Positions 5,824 through 6,286 of a stretch of DNA of 6,286 bases are shown one piece after another. The stretch lies in NCBI GenBank assembly GCA_021793635.1, contig JAJYSI010000215.1:1-6286 (forward strand), in the 5' to 3' direction. The stretch comes from Bacteroidota bacterium. Lineage in GTDB: Bacteria; Bacteroidota; Ignavibacteria; Ignavibacteriales; Ignavibacteriaceae. A model generated the notes under the pieces. That model did not search any database and was not told the DNA's origin. It was given only the letters and a program-made list of their open reading frames with translations. Within the stretch, counting starts at the first letter, position 1, and each line of letters opens with the position of its first letter. Both the position numbers and the translations under genes were made by a program.

Positions 5824-6286
5824 TTAATTAGCTTCGGAGAGGCGGAAGCTGAAGTTGCTGCCGGCGTTCAGTTTGCTTGTTATAATTAGTTTACCGCCGT
5901 TTTTTTCTACAAATTCTTTTACAAGAAGCAGTCCGAGTCCTGTACCGTATTCTTTATCTGTGCCTGGAGTAGAATGAATAGAGTTATTAAAAATCATTTC
6001 TATATCAGATTTGGATATGCCAATACCGCTGTCTTGAACTGCAATTTCAATTTCATTTTGTTGGTTAGCTGAAGGAATTTTCTTTGCACTAATTTTAACG
6101 TCGCCACCTTTCGGAGTAAATTTAATGGCGTTGGAAACTAAATTTTGCATAATGGAGTTTAGCATATCTTCGTCGGCATTTACAATTATATCATTTTCAA
6201 CGTCTAGCATTAGATTGATTTGTTTTTTGATTGCGTTACCCTTCAGCATATTAAGGGCGTTTCTAATCATTTTAGCAAAGATCGGA
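5824..6286 (-). CDS. Sensor histidine kinase, C-terminal ATPase domain (5' end outside window)
   Basis: This is the C-terminal catalytic part of a two-component sensor kinase, which uses ATP to phosphorylate a histidine and then a response regulator. The frame stays open through the right edge (P-I-F-A-K precede the methionine at 6270), so that methionine is internal; about 153 residues are visible. Counted from that methionine, the HATPase_c boxes are in order: N box QNLVSNAIKFT (42-52), G1 box DSGIGIS (80-86), a shortened lid region with a phenylalanine (IEMIFNN, 90-96), and G2 box GTGLGL (109-114) followed by the usual LVKEFVEKNGGKL. The protein ends normally after the last strand (SFRLSEAN), with no attached receiver, so it is not a C-terminal hybrid kinase. 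The phosphoacceptor histidine and any sensor domains lie outside the window. It is transcribed towards the propeller gene, whose ATG is 143 bases downstream of its stop; the gap and a separate candidate promoter argue against tight coupling. The stimulus is unknown. Confidence 0.93.
   Translation of the reverse strand, partial: PIFAKMIRNALNMLKGNAIKKQINLMLDVENDIIVNADEDMLNSIMQNLVSNAIKFTPKGGDVKISAKKIPSANQQNEIEIAVQDSGIGISKSDIEMIFNNSIHSTPGTDKEYGTGLGLLLVKEFVEKNGGKLIITSKLNAGSNFSFRLSEAN

Overview
The window looks like a piece of an AT-rich chromosome from the Bacteroidota/Ignavibacteriota side of the FCB group, with Ignavibacteria-like bacteria my best guess. Three things point there: an SPI-type signal peptide ending in S|Q, a large secreted VPS10/sortilin-type Asp-box propeller of a kind common in these phyla, and a candidate Bacteroidota-style -7 box (TAnnTTTG) in front of that gene. 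The placement is inference from protein style and composition. There is no rRNA or other direct taxonomic marker.

Left part (1-1783, + strand): the end of an arginine-biosynthesis operon. The C-terminal 136 residues of argininosuccinate synthase (argG) run in from the left edge, and their stop codon overlaps by one base the start of a complete argininosuccinate lyase gene (argH). Together the two enzymes turn citrulline and aspartate into arginine and fumarate. The lyase is full length but carries an uncommon substitution in its most conserved N-terminal motif (SRNA where SRND is usual), and its stop codon lies inside a near-tandem 13-bp repeat.

Middle (1784-2479): an AT-rich gap with an imperfect inverted repeat precedes a complete stand-alone response-regulator receiver (132 aa, no output domain). 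It is followed by a convergent intergenic region with two hairpins that probably serve as terminators for the genes meeting there.

Right part (2480-6286, - strand): a 1066-aa exported multi-Asp-box propeller protein with a C-terminal beta domain and a helical tail, read leftwards. Upstream of it on the same strand, and running off the right edge, is the ATPase end of a sensor histidine kinase. The receiver and the kinase lie on opposite strands on either side of the propeller gene. They could belong to one signalling pathway, but nothing in the sequence proves it.

I see no mobile element, CRISPR array, tRNA, rRNA or phage gene. The gene content is largely ordinary chromosomal housekeeping and signalling. 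The most noteworthy points are the lyase motif change, the repeat at the lyase stop, the large propeller protein of unknown ligand, and a short AT-rich motif recurring in non-coding DNA ahead of the receiver and propeller genes.
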